Below are positions 8,029 to 15,505 of a stretch of 58,312 nt of DNA, one piece after another. The position numbers and the translations under genes were made by a program. Position 1 is the stretch's first letter. Every line of letters starts with the position of its first letter. The notes under the pieces were generated by a model. That model made no database searches. It was not told the DNA's origin and was given only the letters and a program-made list of their open reading frames with translations. Source of the stretch: Burkholderiales bacterium (lineage in GTDB: Bacteria > Pseudomonadota > Gammaproteobacteria > Burkholderiales > Burkholderiaceae_C); assembly GCA_947381415.1 (NCBI GenBank), contig CANCVB010000015.1:1-58312 (forward strand). The letters are read 5' to 3'.

Positions 8029-8979
8029 ATGAGCAATACCGTGTTTGACAAACAAGACCTGCGTCACCAGTGGATCGCTTTGGGATTGATGGTTGTGTTC
8101 TTTGCCGTCGCACCGTATGTGGTGTACCCCGTGTTTTTGATGAAGGTGATGTGCTTTGCACTGTTTGCCTGTGCCTTCAATTTGTTGCAAGGTTTTGGTG
8201 GCTTGCTGTCCTTTGGCCATGCCATGTTTTTTGGTACCTCTGGCTATGCGGCAGCGCACGCGGCCAAGGTCTGGGGATTGACGCCAGAGTTGAGTGTTTT
8301 GTTTGCCACGGTATGTGCCACCGCATTGGCTTGGGTGGTGGGCTTACTGGCCATTCGCCGTCAAGGCATTTACTTTGCCATGATCACATTGGCCCTGTCG
8401 CAAATGGTGTACTTCGTCTATTTGCAAACGCCGTTCACTGGCGGGGAAGACGGTATTCAAGGGGTGCCTCACGGCCAGTTATTGGGCTTGATCGATTTAA
8501 ACAATGAAACAGCCATGTACCTTTTTGTGCTGTGCATTTTCTTGGCTGGGTTCGCGCTGGTGTGGCGCATTGTTCACTCGCCTTTTGGCCAAGTGCTCAA
8601 AGCTATTCGTGAAAATGAACAACGCGCTTTGTCCTTGGGCTATGACACCGACAGGTTCAAGCTGGTGGCGTTTATTTTGTCTGGCGCGGTGGCCGGATTG
8701 GCAGGTGGAACCAAGGCCTTGGTGTTTCAGTTGGCATCATTGACCGACGTGCACTGGACCATGTCAGGGGAAGTGGTGCTCATGACCTTGGTGGGCGGTT
8801 TGGGCACCTTGTTTGGGCCCGTGGTTGGAGCCGCAGTGATTGTGACCATGCAAAACTATTTGGCGCAATTAGGCTCATGGGTGACCGTGGTACAAGGCTT
8901 GGTCTTTGTGGTGTGCGTCATGCTGTTTCGCAAAGGCGTGGTTGGCGAAATCGCCAACCTGATTAAGAAACCTTTGTAA
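8029..8979 (+). CDS. Liv-type ABC transporter permease (LivM-like)
   Basis: A 316-residue inner-membrane permease that pairs with the LivH-like subunit. The GFGGLLSFGHAMFFGTSGYA segment and the C-terminal VLMTLVGGLGTLFGPVVGAA loop are family marks. The start chosen is ATG 8029, with GAGAAG about eight bases upstream; a TTG at 8008 would add seven residues and overlap livH. This closes the importer cassette (ATPase, ATPase, binding protein, permease, permease). The next gene is convergent, only six bases away, with no clear terminator. Confidence 0.92.
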   Translation: MSNTVFDKQDLRHQWIALGLMVVFFAVAPYVVYPVFLMKVMCFALFACAFNLLQGFGGLLSFGHAMFFGTSGYAAAHAAKVWGLTPELSVLFATVCATALAWVVGLLAIRRQGIYFAMITLALSQMVYFVYLQTPFTGGEDGIQGVPHGQLLGLIDLNNETAMYLFVLCIFLAGFALVWRIVHSPFGQVLKAIRENEQRALSLGYDTDRFKLVAFILSGAVAGLAGGTKALVFQLASLTDVHWTMSGEVVLMTLVGGLGTLFGPVVGAAVIVTMQNYLAQLGSWVTVVQGLVFVVCVMLFRKGVVGEIANLIKKPL

Positions 8980-8985
8980 ACCCCT

Positions 8986-9711
8986 TCAATAGCGGTTGTA
9001 GATCTCCAATGCTTTGAGCATGGATTTTTCTTTCTTAATGATGGGCAACATCTTCGACTCTTTGTCGTCGTACTGTTTCAGCAGGGCGATGACTTTTTCA
9101 GCCGCCGCAGCGGGTACGACCACGATGCCATCGGTGTCACCCACAATGTAGTCGCCTGGGTTGACCATCACATCACCGCACTTCACCGGAACTTGTTTTT
9201 CAGAACTGACCATGCGCCCGACAGATGTGGCCGGTGTGATTCGGCGTGACCACACAGGAAACCCAATTTGTTTGAGTTCAGCGACGTCGCGTACCGCCCC
9301 GTCAATGACAGCCCCTGCCAAATTGCGCACTTTGGCCGTTGTGCCCATCAAATTTCCCATGGCTGCAATGTCTAGCCCGTCTTGCATCACGTACACCAAC
9401 ACCGACCCTTCAGGTGCTTGGTCCAAAATTTCCAAAGCGTAGTTGGGGTATTTGCGTGTGTCGCTTTTGAGCACAGGGCGCAGCACTGCGGTGACCGCGC
9501 GTCCCACGATGCGCGCGTCGAATATGGGCTTCATGTCAGCAGACATCCATCCTCTGGCGCCAGTAGCCTCTTCAATGGCGTCTGCAATATTGCCAGTGCT
9601 GTTTTCGGGTAAGGACAGTGCTTTGATGATCTCAGCCTCGGTCATGGCCGCAAAAACCGGTGAAAAGCTGATGCACACAACCAAGCTGATCAGTTGAACA
9701 AAACGTTTCAT
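8986..9711 (-). CDS. exported RraA-family (aldolase-fold) protein
   Basis: A 241-residue protein of the RraA / 4-hydroxy-4-methyl-2-oxoglutarate aldolase family. The start ATG 9711 has GGAGA eight bases upstream and gives a clear signal peptide (MKRFVQLISLVVCISF..., likely cleavage near residue 21 after PVFA). Family marks are DGAVRD at 137-142 (Arg141 and Asp142 line the substrate/metal site in known members), the GNLMGTTAKVRN helix around 119-130, and PGDYIVGDTDGIVVVP at 185-200. It is therefore predicted to work in the periplasm, unusual because the family is normally cytosolic, where members are aldolases/decarboxylases or RNase E inhibitors. It faces the end of a Liv-type importer. Catalysis is likely from the motifs, but the substrate is unknown. 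Confidence 0.85.
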   Translation of the reverse strand: MKRFVQLISLVVCISFSPVFAAMTEAEIIKALSLPENSTGNIADAIEEATGARGWMSADMKPIFDARIVGRAVTAVLRPVLKSDTRKYPNYALEILDQAPEGSVLVYVMQDGLDIAAMGNLMGTTAKVRNLAGAVIDGAVRDVAELKQIGFPVWSRRITPATSVGRMVSSEKQVPVKCGDVMVNPGDYIVGDTDGIVVVPAAAAEKVIALLKQYDDKESKMLPIIKKEKSMLKALEIYNRY

Positions 9712-9777
9712 GGTGAAAGTCTCCATTGAAGGGGGTAAATCCAAGATTGATGGTACAAGATTTGCTCAATCTACCCC

Positions 9778-10020
9778 ATGTCCAGCGCCATGCCTCAACC
9801 TCCAACCAAGCTTGCGCCATCGCCGCAATGCCAGAGCTGTATGTATCTGATGCCGTCGCAGTCCTCACGCACAGGCCTGCGTTGCGGTCTTCAGTATTTC
9901 AGCAGTCCTGTGTTGGTGCGTAAATTGTTGCAAATGAAACATTTCCCAGAGGTCAAGCCTTTGAATGCATGCGAATCTTGGCGACCAACTGACCAAATCG
10001 GTGCGAATGAACCAACTTAA
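9778..10020 (+). CDS. small cysteine-rich protein, possible zinc-binding (80 aa)
   Basis: I do not recognise a named family with certainty. The frame encodes 80 residues (76 from a second ATG at 9790) with CQSC at 18-21 followed by CGLQYF near 36-41 and NACESW near residue 64; the spacing C-x2-C-x14-C-x27-C suggests a metal-binding fold or two disulfides. No signal peptide or membrane segment. There is no strong ribosome binding site, which weakens the call; the ordered C-terminal part and regular Cys spacing support it. If it is not a gene, then 9712-10085 is a 374-base stretch holding only promoters for its neighbours. Confidence 0.55.
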   Translation: MSSAMPQPPTKLAPSPQCQSCMYLMPSQSSRTGLRCGLQYFSSPVLVRKLLQMKHFPEVKPLNACESWRPTDQIGANEPT

Positions 10021-10085
10021 TCCGTCAATGCACAAACTCTGTGCGTGTTTTATTCATCAATTCCCCGTGGGGAGAGGAGTTCAGG

Positions 10086-11339
10086 GTGCTTAAATCCATC
10101 GAAACCCGATTAGCGTCGCGCAGGGTGCAGTTGTGCTTGGGCGTGCTGTGCATGATGAGCATCTCCAGCCCGCAGTATGTATGGGCGCTGTTAACCAAGC
10201 CTTTGGGGGCGCAATTGAATGTGGGTTTGGCAGAGTTGCAAGTGACGTTTTCCATTCTGATTGTGTTGCAAACCTTTTTCTCGCCTTTCCAAGGGTATTT
10301 GGTGGACAGGTTTGGCCCTAAAAATCTCTTGTCTATCGGTGCGGTGCTCACAGGCTTGAGTTGGGTCTTGGCCTCTCGCGCGGACACCATCACCTCGTTG
10401 TATCTGAGCTATGGATTGTTAGGTGGTTTGGGCACCGGCATTGTGTATGTGGGTGTGGTGGGTCAAGTGGTGAAGTGGTTTCCCGATCAGCGGGGCTTTG
10501 CCGTGGGCATGGTTGCTGCAGGCTATGGCATGGGTGCGATCTTGACGACTTTTCCTATTTCACAATCTTTAACCGATCACGGTCACCAAGTAACGCTGTG
10601 GTGGTTTGGTTGTCTGCTGGGTGGTCTTGGCTTGTTGTTTGCGCAAGGACTTCGCTCCCCCCAAGAAGTGAAAAAAGATAGCGAGAGTGATTTGCCTGGG
10701 GTCGGGCCTTCCGTCATGTTGCGTACACCGGTATTTTGGTTGTTGTTTGCCATGATGACCATGATGTCAACATCCGGTTTGATGGTGATTTCGCAGATGG
10801 GGGCGATTGCCAAAGATTACCAAGTCGCCAATGCCCTGGTGTTTGGCATGGCAGCACTGCCTTTGGCCTTGACGATAGACCGTATGACGAATGGATTGAC
10901 GCGGCCCTTTTTTGGTTGGGTCTCTGATCGTTGGGGCAGAGAAAACACCATGTTCATTGCATTTAGCCTTGAGGCATTGGCCATGCTGGCATGGATTTCC
11001 ACCATCGATTCCCCCGTCTTGTTTGTGTTGCTCTCAGGCGTGGTGTTTTTTGGTTGGGGAGAAATCTTTTCATTGTTTCCTTCGACATTGACAGATACCT
11101 TCGGCCCTCAACACGCCACCACCAACTATGGATTTTTGTACATGGCACAAGGCGTGGGCTCCATCATTGGTGGGCCCGTGGCCGCAATGGTGCATGCCAG
11201 TACCGGCAGTTGGCTACCTGTGTTTGCATTGATGATTGGCCTTGACGCGCTTGCCGCTGGCTTGGCGTTATGGGTCCTCAAACCTTTGCGAAGAAAAACG
11301 CCGCTTTACTCACAGATACCCATGAAACCCCCTTGCTAG
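10086..11339 (+). CDS. MFS transporter, oxalate/formate antiporter (OFA) type
   Basis: A 417-residue inner-membrane carrier with about 12 hydrophobic segments. The loop GYLVDRFGPKNLL between helices 2 and 3 and its repeat FGWVSDRWGRENTM in the second half are standard MFS motifs; the order and the segment GLGTGIVYVGVVGQVVKWFPDQRG fit the OFA (OxlT-like) family of monocarboxylate carriers. The GTG at 10086 is preferred because an AGGAG site lies six bases upstream; a GTG at 10041 would add 15 residues without such a site. A small CCCC-GT-GGGG hairpin (10062-10073) overlaps the leader. It is followed by a two-component system, which could respond to the carried compound. The substrate is not established. 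Confidence 0.85.
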   Translation: MLKSIETRLASRRVQLCLGVLCMMSISSPQYVWALLTKPLGAQLNVGLAELQVTFSILIVLQTFFSPFQGYLVDRFGPKNLLSIGAVLTGLSWVLASRADTITSLYLSYGLLGGLGTGIVYVGVVGQVVKWFPDQRGFAVGMVAAGYGMGAILTTFPISQSLTDHGHQVTLWWFGCLLGGLGLLFAQGLRSPQEVKKDSESDLPGVGPSVMLRTPVFWLLFAMMTMMSTSGLMVISQMGAIAKDYQVANALVFGMAALPLALTIDRMTNGLTRPFFGWVSDRWGRENTMFIAFSLEALAMLAWISTIDSPVLFVLLSGVVFFGWGEIFSLFPSTLTDTFGPQHATTNYGFLYMAQGVGSIIGGPVAAMVHASTGSWLPVFALMIGLDALAAGLALWVLKPLRRKTPLYSQIPMKPPC

Positions 11340-11401
11340 CATGATTGCAAGCCCTTAATCCATGCTTAAATGGGGGTTGTTTTACATCTATAACAACAGT
11401 C

Positions 11402-13300
11402 ATGAAGCGTTGGTGGGCTTGGTTTGTTTTGCTTGTCTCATTGGCCCCAGCGCATGCGCAAACAGGCCTACGCGAACTTCAAGCATCCTATGCGGTGCCA
11501 ATGAGTCAAGACTATCAGCTACAAGATGCATTGGCGGATGAAAGCTTTGCCACATACAACAAAGATCTTCGCTTAGGGTTTCTAGACAAACCTGTTTGGA
11601 TCAAATTACATATCCGTCCACCAGACGCCAGCGAGTCAAGCGCTTTATCGCCTTCTTTCTCTGACAGTGCGGTGGTGTTGCGCGTTGGACTTTTGTCGCT
11701 TGACACGATTGAGTTATTTGAGAACGTGAATGGTCAATGGGTTTCGCAATACCGCGGCGATATGGTCAAACAAAAATACCCAGCGTGCCGCGATGACTTC
11801 CATTGTTTTGAGTTGCGATCCGATGCGGGAAAACCCATCGATCTGTTTCTCAAGATTCAATCCACGGGCATAACCACGGTTGTTTTGCAAGCCGCATCGG
11901 TGAGAGATTTACCGCCATTGGTTGCTGACCGCATGGTCACGCTGGTCAGTACTTTTGCCGTGGCACTGTCTTTATTGTTGATAGGCCTGTTATTTTTTGT
12001 CATCGAGCGTTCGCATTTGGTCGCTACTTTTTGCGCCTACCAAGTTTCTGTTGTTTTGCTCACACTGCTAAGCACAGGATTGGCCCCCAGAGTTTTTGAC
12101 AATATTCCCCCAGAAACCCTGAACATTGGCTACCAATACCTTTTAACCTTCAGAGCCATGATGAGCGTGGCGATCGGTTACGTGTTGCTGCGACCCTATA
12201 AATTGCATCACCTGTATCACAAGGCCAATGCTGTGTTATTGGGGTTTTGTCTGATGTCTATGTATTTCGTCATGACACATGAATTTTTCAATGCCAGTCG
12301 CATGAATATTGCGATTCATCTCATGGCCTTTTGGGTGCAAATTTTCGGTGCAGCAACAGCCCAGCATATGTCTAAATTGCTTCGGTGGATCACGTTGATT
12401 GGGTATTCGCTTTTCGTGGTGATTTTGATGGGTAGCATTTCTCTGGTTTTCAACCTGTATCCCGAAATGTCGAGCGTTACCCCCGTGTTCATGCAGAGCT
12501 TGGGCGATTGGCGGCTCAATGGCAGTCGGGTGGGTGTATTTTTATTTGCCATATTGATTATTCAAGTGTTTGAACGCAGGAAGATCAACGCCGAGACTTT
12601 GCAAACGTTCAAGCTCGAGGCGGCCAAGTCAACGGCACAAAGAGAACGGTTGACAGAGCGTCAAAGCATGGTGGACATGCTGACCCATGAATTGAAAAAC
12701 CCTTTAGGAACCATTCGGTTTGTATTGGCGAGTTTGCGACGGAACCCCGCTATAGACAGTGATTTTTTGCATCGGGTGAAACGCATTGACGATTCTGTGG
12801 ACCGAATGAACGAGTTGATTGAGCACGTTGCACTGTCAAACAAAATTGACCGCTATGACGCAACCCAGGAACGAGAGTCTGTCGATATTGCTGAATTGGT
12901 GGATGTCTCTATCGGTGACTACGATGACCTCTCGCTTTTCAAAGTGGATGTTCAAAGTGGCTTAAAAATCCAGACCAGTCGATTGATGCTCACGCTGATT
13001 TTGCAAAATTTGGTCAGCAATGCATTCAAATACCACCGACCCAACGACAAAGTGGTCATTAAAGCTTCTGCAAACAACCAAGCCATGGTGATTCAAATTT
13101 CAAACACCATCGAAATGCACAAGTCGCCAGACCCCGTTAAGTTGTTTCAAGCCTACTACCGCCATGACAATGTTCAAGACCAATCGGGTATGGGATTGGG
13201 TTTGTCGCTGTCCCTTTCTGCGGCCGAAAAAATCAATGCAACGATTGCATTTGCCCAGCATCACAATGTTGTTGTTTTTACTTTGACGGTGCCTTTATGA
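11402..13300 (+). CDS. 7TMR-DISM sensor histidine kinase
   Basis: A 632-residue membrane sensor kinase. A signal peptide (MKRWWAWFVLLVSLAPAHA) is followed by a periplasmic beta-rich domain of the 7TMR-DISMED2 type (residues about 25-185, with LGFLDKPVWIKLHI and a C-x-DDFHC segment), seven transmembrane helices (about 190-395), a short coiled coil and the kinase core. The phospho-acceptor is His429 in THELKNPLGTIRF; the ATPase domain shows NLVSNAFKYH (N box) and GMGLGLSLS (G2 box). The ATG at 11402 starts the signal peptide; an upstream in-frame start would bury it. Its last base pairs overlap the response regulator gene (ATGA). The DISMED2 fold resembles sugar-binding modules, so a periplasmic carbohydrate or small acid is a possible ligand, but this is unproven. 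Confidence 0.92.
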   Translation: MKRWWAWFVLLVSLAPAHAQTGLRELQASYAVPMSQDYQLQDALADESFATYNKDLRLGFLDKPVWIKLHIRPPDASESSALSPSFSDSAVVLRVGLLSLDTIELFENVNGQWVSQYRGDMVKQKYPACRDDFHCFELRSDAGKPIDLFLKIQSTGITTVVLQAASVRDLPPLVADRMVTLVSTFAVALSLLLIGLLFFVIERSHLVATFCAYQVSVVLLTLLSTGLAPRVFDNIPPETLNIGYQYLLTFRAMMSVAIGYVLLRPYKLHHLYHKANAVLLGFCLMSMYFVMTHEFFNASRMNIAIHLMAFWVQIFGAATAQHMSKLLRWITLIGYSLFVVILMGSISLVFNLYPEMSSVTPVFMQSLGDWRLNGSRVGVFLFAILIIQVFERRKINAETLQTFKLEAAKSTAQRERLTERQSMVDMLTHELKNPLGTIRFVLASLRRNPAIDSDFLHRVKRIDDSVDRMNELIEHVALSNKIDRYDATQERESVDIAELVDVSIGDYDDLSLFKVDVQSGLKIQTSRLMLTLILQNLVSNAFKYHRPNDKVVIKASANNQAMVIQISNTIEMHKSPDPVKLFQAYYRHDNVQDQSGMGLGLSLSLSAAEKINATIAFAQHHNVVVFTLTVPL

Positions 13301-14040
13301 AAAACCAAATTACTCACCCCACAGTGATGCCACGCAATGTATTGAGAGTCGCTGTTGTTGAGGATGATCGATTGCTGAGGCAAGAAATTGAATCGCACCT
13401 AACTGCCAACGATTTTTCGGTGGTAGGGGTGTCGAGTGCGGCAGCCTTGGACGACTTTACCCAATCCGAGCCCATTGACCTTTTCATCATCGATTTGAAT
13501 TTACCCGGGGAGGGGGGCTTGAGTTTGTGCAAACGGCTGCGCGAATCTTTACCCAACGCGGGTATTGTCATCATGACAGCAAGAGTGGCCTTGCACGACC
13601 GTTTGGCAGGCTACAGCCATGGTGGTGCCGATTTTTACCTCACAAAACCGATCTCCCCGGACGAACTGGTATTGGTACTGCAAAACCTGGGCAAAAGAGT
13701 GAGAAAGCAGTTGCCAGACAACAGTTGGACATTGAGTTTGCGCGACCGCATTCTTGTTGGGCCTCAAACAGGTCAAAAACTGCGCTTAACCAACCGTGAA
13801 AAGGTATTGCTGGTTTCCTTGAGCCACGCCAAAGAGCATATTTTGGAGTCAGGGGCTTTGTTTGATTTGTTTTCGCGCGAGGACGATGAAGAGCCCATGA
13901 GCAAACACGCACTTGAAGAAATGATTGCCCGTTTGCGCAAAAAGTTTAAATCGGTACAAGAGGCTGACGCCGAACCCGCCATCAAATCCGTTTGGGGGGT
14001 TGGCTATCAGTTGTGCGTGCCTATCAGCTTGGTGTACTGA
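13297..14040 (+). CDS. OmpR-type response regulator
   Basis: A 247-residue DNA-binding response regulator, partner of the overlapping kinase gene (four-base ATGA overlap). The receiver domain has the acidic pair EDD at 22-24, phospho-acceptor Asp66 in FIIDLNLPGEGG, the Thr in IVIMTARV and Lys117 in YLTKPISP. The C-terminal part (about 140-240) is a winged helix with LRLTNREKVLL and IKSVWGVGYQLC, as in OmpR/PhoB proteins. Likely targets are nearby carrier or catabolic genes; no site was identified. It ends 19 bases from a convergent MFS gene. Confidence 0.92.
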   Translation: MKNQITHPTVMPRNVLRVAVVEDDRLLRQEIESHLTANDFSVVGVSSAAALDDFTQSEPIDLFIIDLNLPGEGGLSLCKRLRESLPNAGIVIMTARVALHDRLAGYSHGGADFYLTKPISPDELVLVLQNLGKRVRKQLPDNSWTLSLRDRILVGPQTGQKLRLTNREKVLLVSLSHAKEHILESGALFDLFSREDDEEPMSKHALEEMIARLRKKFKSVQEADAEPAIKSVWGVGYQLCVPISLVY

Positions 14041-14059
14041 GGCACGCACTTACCAAGGA

Positions 14060-15352
14060 TCAGCGATTGACCAATTTGGCTGGCACTGTCAATGCAATGC
14101 ATGCGCCTATCACCAAAGCCGCAGCCAACATGTACATGCCAGAGTCCGTTGAAGAGGTGAGTTGCTTTAACCATCCCACCAAATAAGGCGCTAAGAAGCC
14201 TGCCAAGTTGGCAATCGAGTTGATGGCGGCAATGCCAGCAGCAGCGCCAGCGCCAACCAAAAATGCTGTGGGCAGACTCCAAAACAAGGGGATGGCTGTA
14301 ACGATACCCATACATGCCAATATCAAAGAGGCAAAAGACAGGTAGTGGTTGCTGGACAAAAGAACCGACAAGATGAGGCCGGTAGAGCCCATCAACATAG
14401 GAATCACCACATGCCAACGCCGTTCGCGCATTTTGTCGGCGCTGCGAGCAAACAGCAACATCGAAAAGACCGAAGCGATCCATGGCAAAGCGGAGAGCAA
14501 ACCAATTTCAAGGTTGTCTGTCACGCCCATGCCTTTGATGATGGTGGGCAACCAAAAGCTCACCCCATACAAACTCATGGCCATGGTGAAATAAATGGCA
14601 CTCATGATCCACATGCGACTGCTTTTGAAGACTTGAAGAATAGGTTGATGCTCTTTGTCGCTTTCTTCTTCATCGATACGCTGTTGTAACAATTGACGCT
14701 CGTCATCTTGTAACCAGTGGGCGCTGGTGATGCGGTCATCCAAATAAAAATACACCACCACACCAATGATGACAGAGGGAATCGCTTCTAACAAAAACAT
14801 CCATTGCCAACCATGCAAGCCACTGACTTGGTCCCAGCTTTTCATGATCCAACCGGAGAGCGGACCACCAATGGCGCCTGCCAATGGAATTCCCGTCATG
14901 AACATCGACACGATGCGGGCACGGCGGTGTGAGGGGTACCAGTAGGTGAGGTACAAAATAATGCCTGGAAAAAACCCTGCTTCTGCCAGACCCAGTAAAA
15001 AACGCATGACATAGAACTGTGTCTCGGTTTCGATGAACATCATGCCGCCAGAGATGATGCCCCACGTCACCATGATGCGGGCAATCCACACCCTGGCACC
15101 GACTCTGTGCAAGATGATGTTGCTCGGTACTTCAAAAAAGAAATAGCCGATAAAAAACATACCAGCACCCAGGCCGTAGACCGCGTCAGAAAACCCCAGT
15201 TCACCAGCCATTTGCAGTTTGGCAAAACCCACGTTGACACGATCCAAATAGGCAACGATGTAGCACAGCAAAAGCAGCGGAATGAGTCGCCAAGTAACCT
15301 TGAGGTAAGTGGCTTCTTCAAAAGGTGTGGAAGGTTGTGGTGCAGTGTTCAT
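14060..15352 (-). CDS. MFS transporter, anion:cation symporter (ACS) type
   Basis: A 430-residue inner-membrane carrier. The N-terminal helix LLLCYIVAYLDRVNVGFA, the motif GYFFFEVPSNIILHRVGAR and the LGLAEAGFFPGIILYLTYWYP segment are typical of the ACS family, which imports organic anions such as tartrate, phthalate, glucarate or aromatic acids. The start ATG 15352 was chosen because the protein similarity begins there; upstream sequence in frame is not hydrophobic or conserved-looking. It is divergent from the nosR-like gene and convergent with the response regulator. The substrate cannot be assigned. Confidence 0.88.
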   Translation of the reverse strand: MNTAPQPSTPFEEATYLKVTWRLIPLLLLCYIVAYLDRVNVGFAKLQMAGELGFSDAVYGLGAGMFFIGYFFFEVPSNIILHRVGARVWIARIMVTWGIISGGMMFIETETQFYVMRFLLGLAEAGFFPGIILYLTYWYPSHRRARIVSMFMTGIPLAGAIGGPLSGWIMKSWDQVSGLHGWQWMFLLEAIPSVIIGVVVYFYLDDRITSAHWLQDDERQLLQQRIDEEESDKEHQPILQVFKSSRMWIMSAIYFTMAMSLYGVSFWLPTIIKGMGVTDNLEIGLLSALPWIASVFSMLLFARSADKMRERRWHVVIPMLMGSTGLILSVLLSSNHYLSFASLILACMGIVTAIPLFWSLPTAFLVGAGAAAGIAAINSIANLAGFLAPYLVGWLKQLTSSTDSGMYMLAAALVIGACIALTVPAKLVNR

Positions 15353-15505
15353 GCAAAGCCTTTGGGCTGAAATCAAGGAAGCAATCACCTTAGCATAGGA
15401 AGCGGGATTTATACAGTTTTCTGGCGACTGACGCTTGCCTTGCAAGGGTAAATACCAAGGATTTGGCTGTTATAACCTCAGCGATATTTATCTTTGTTTG
15501 ATCTT

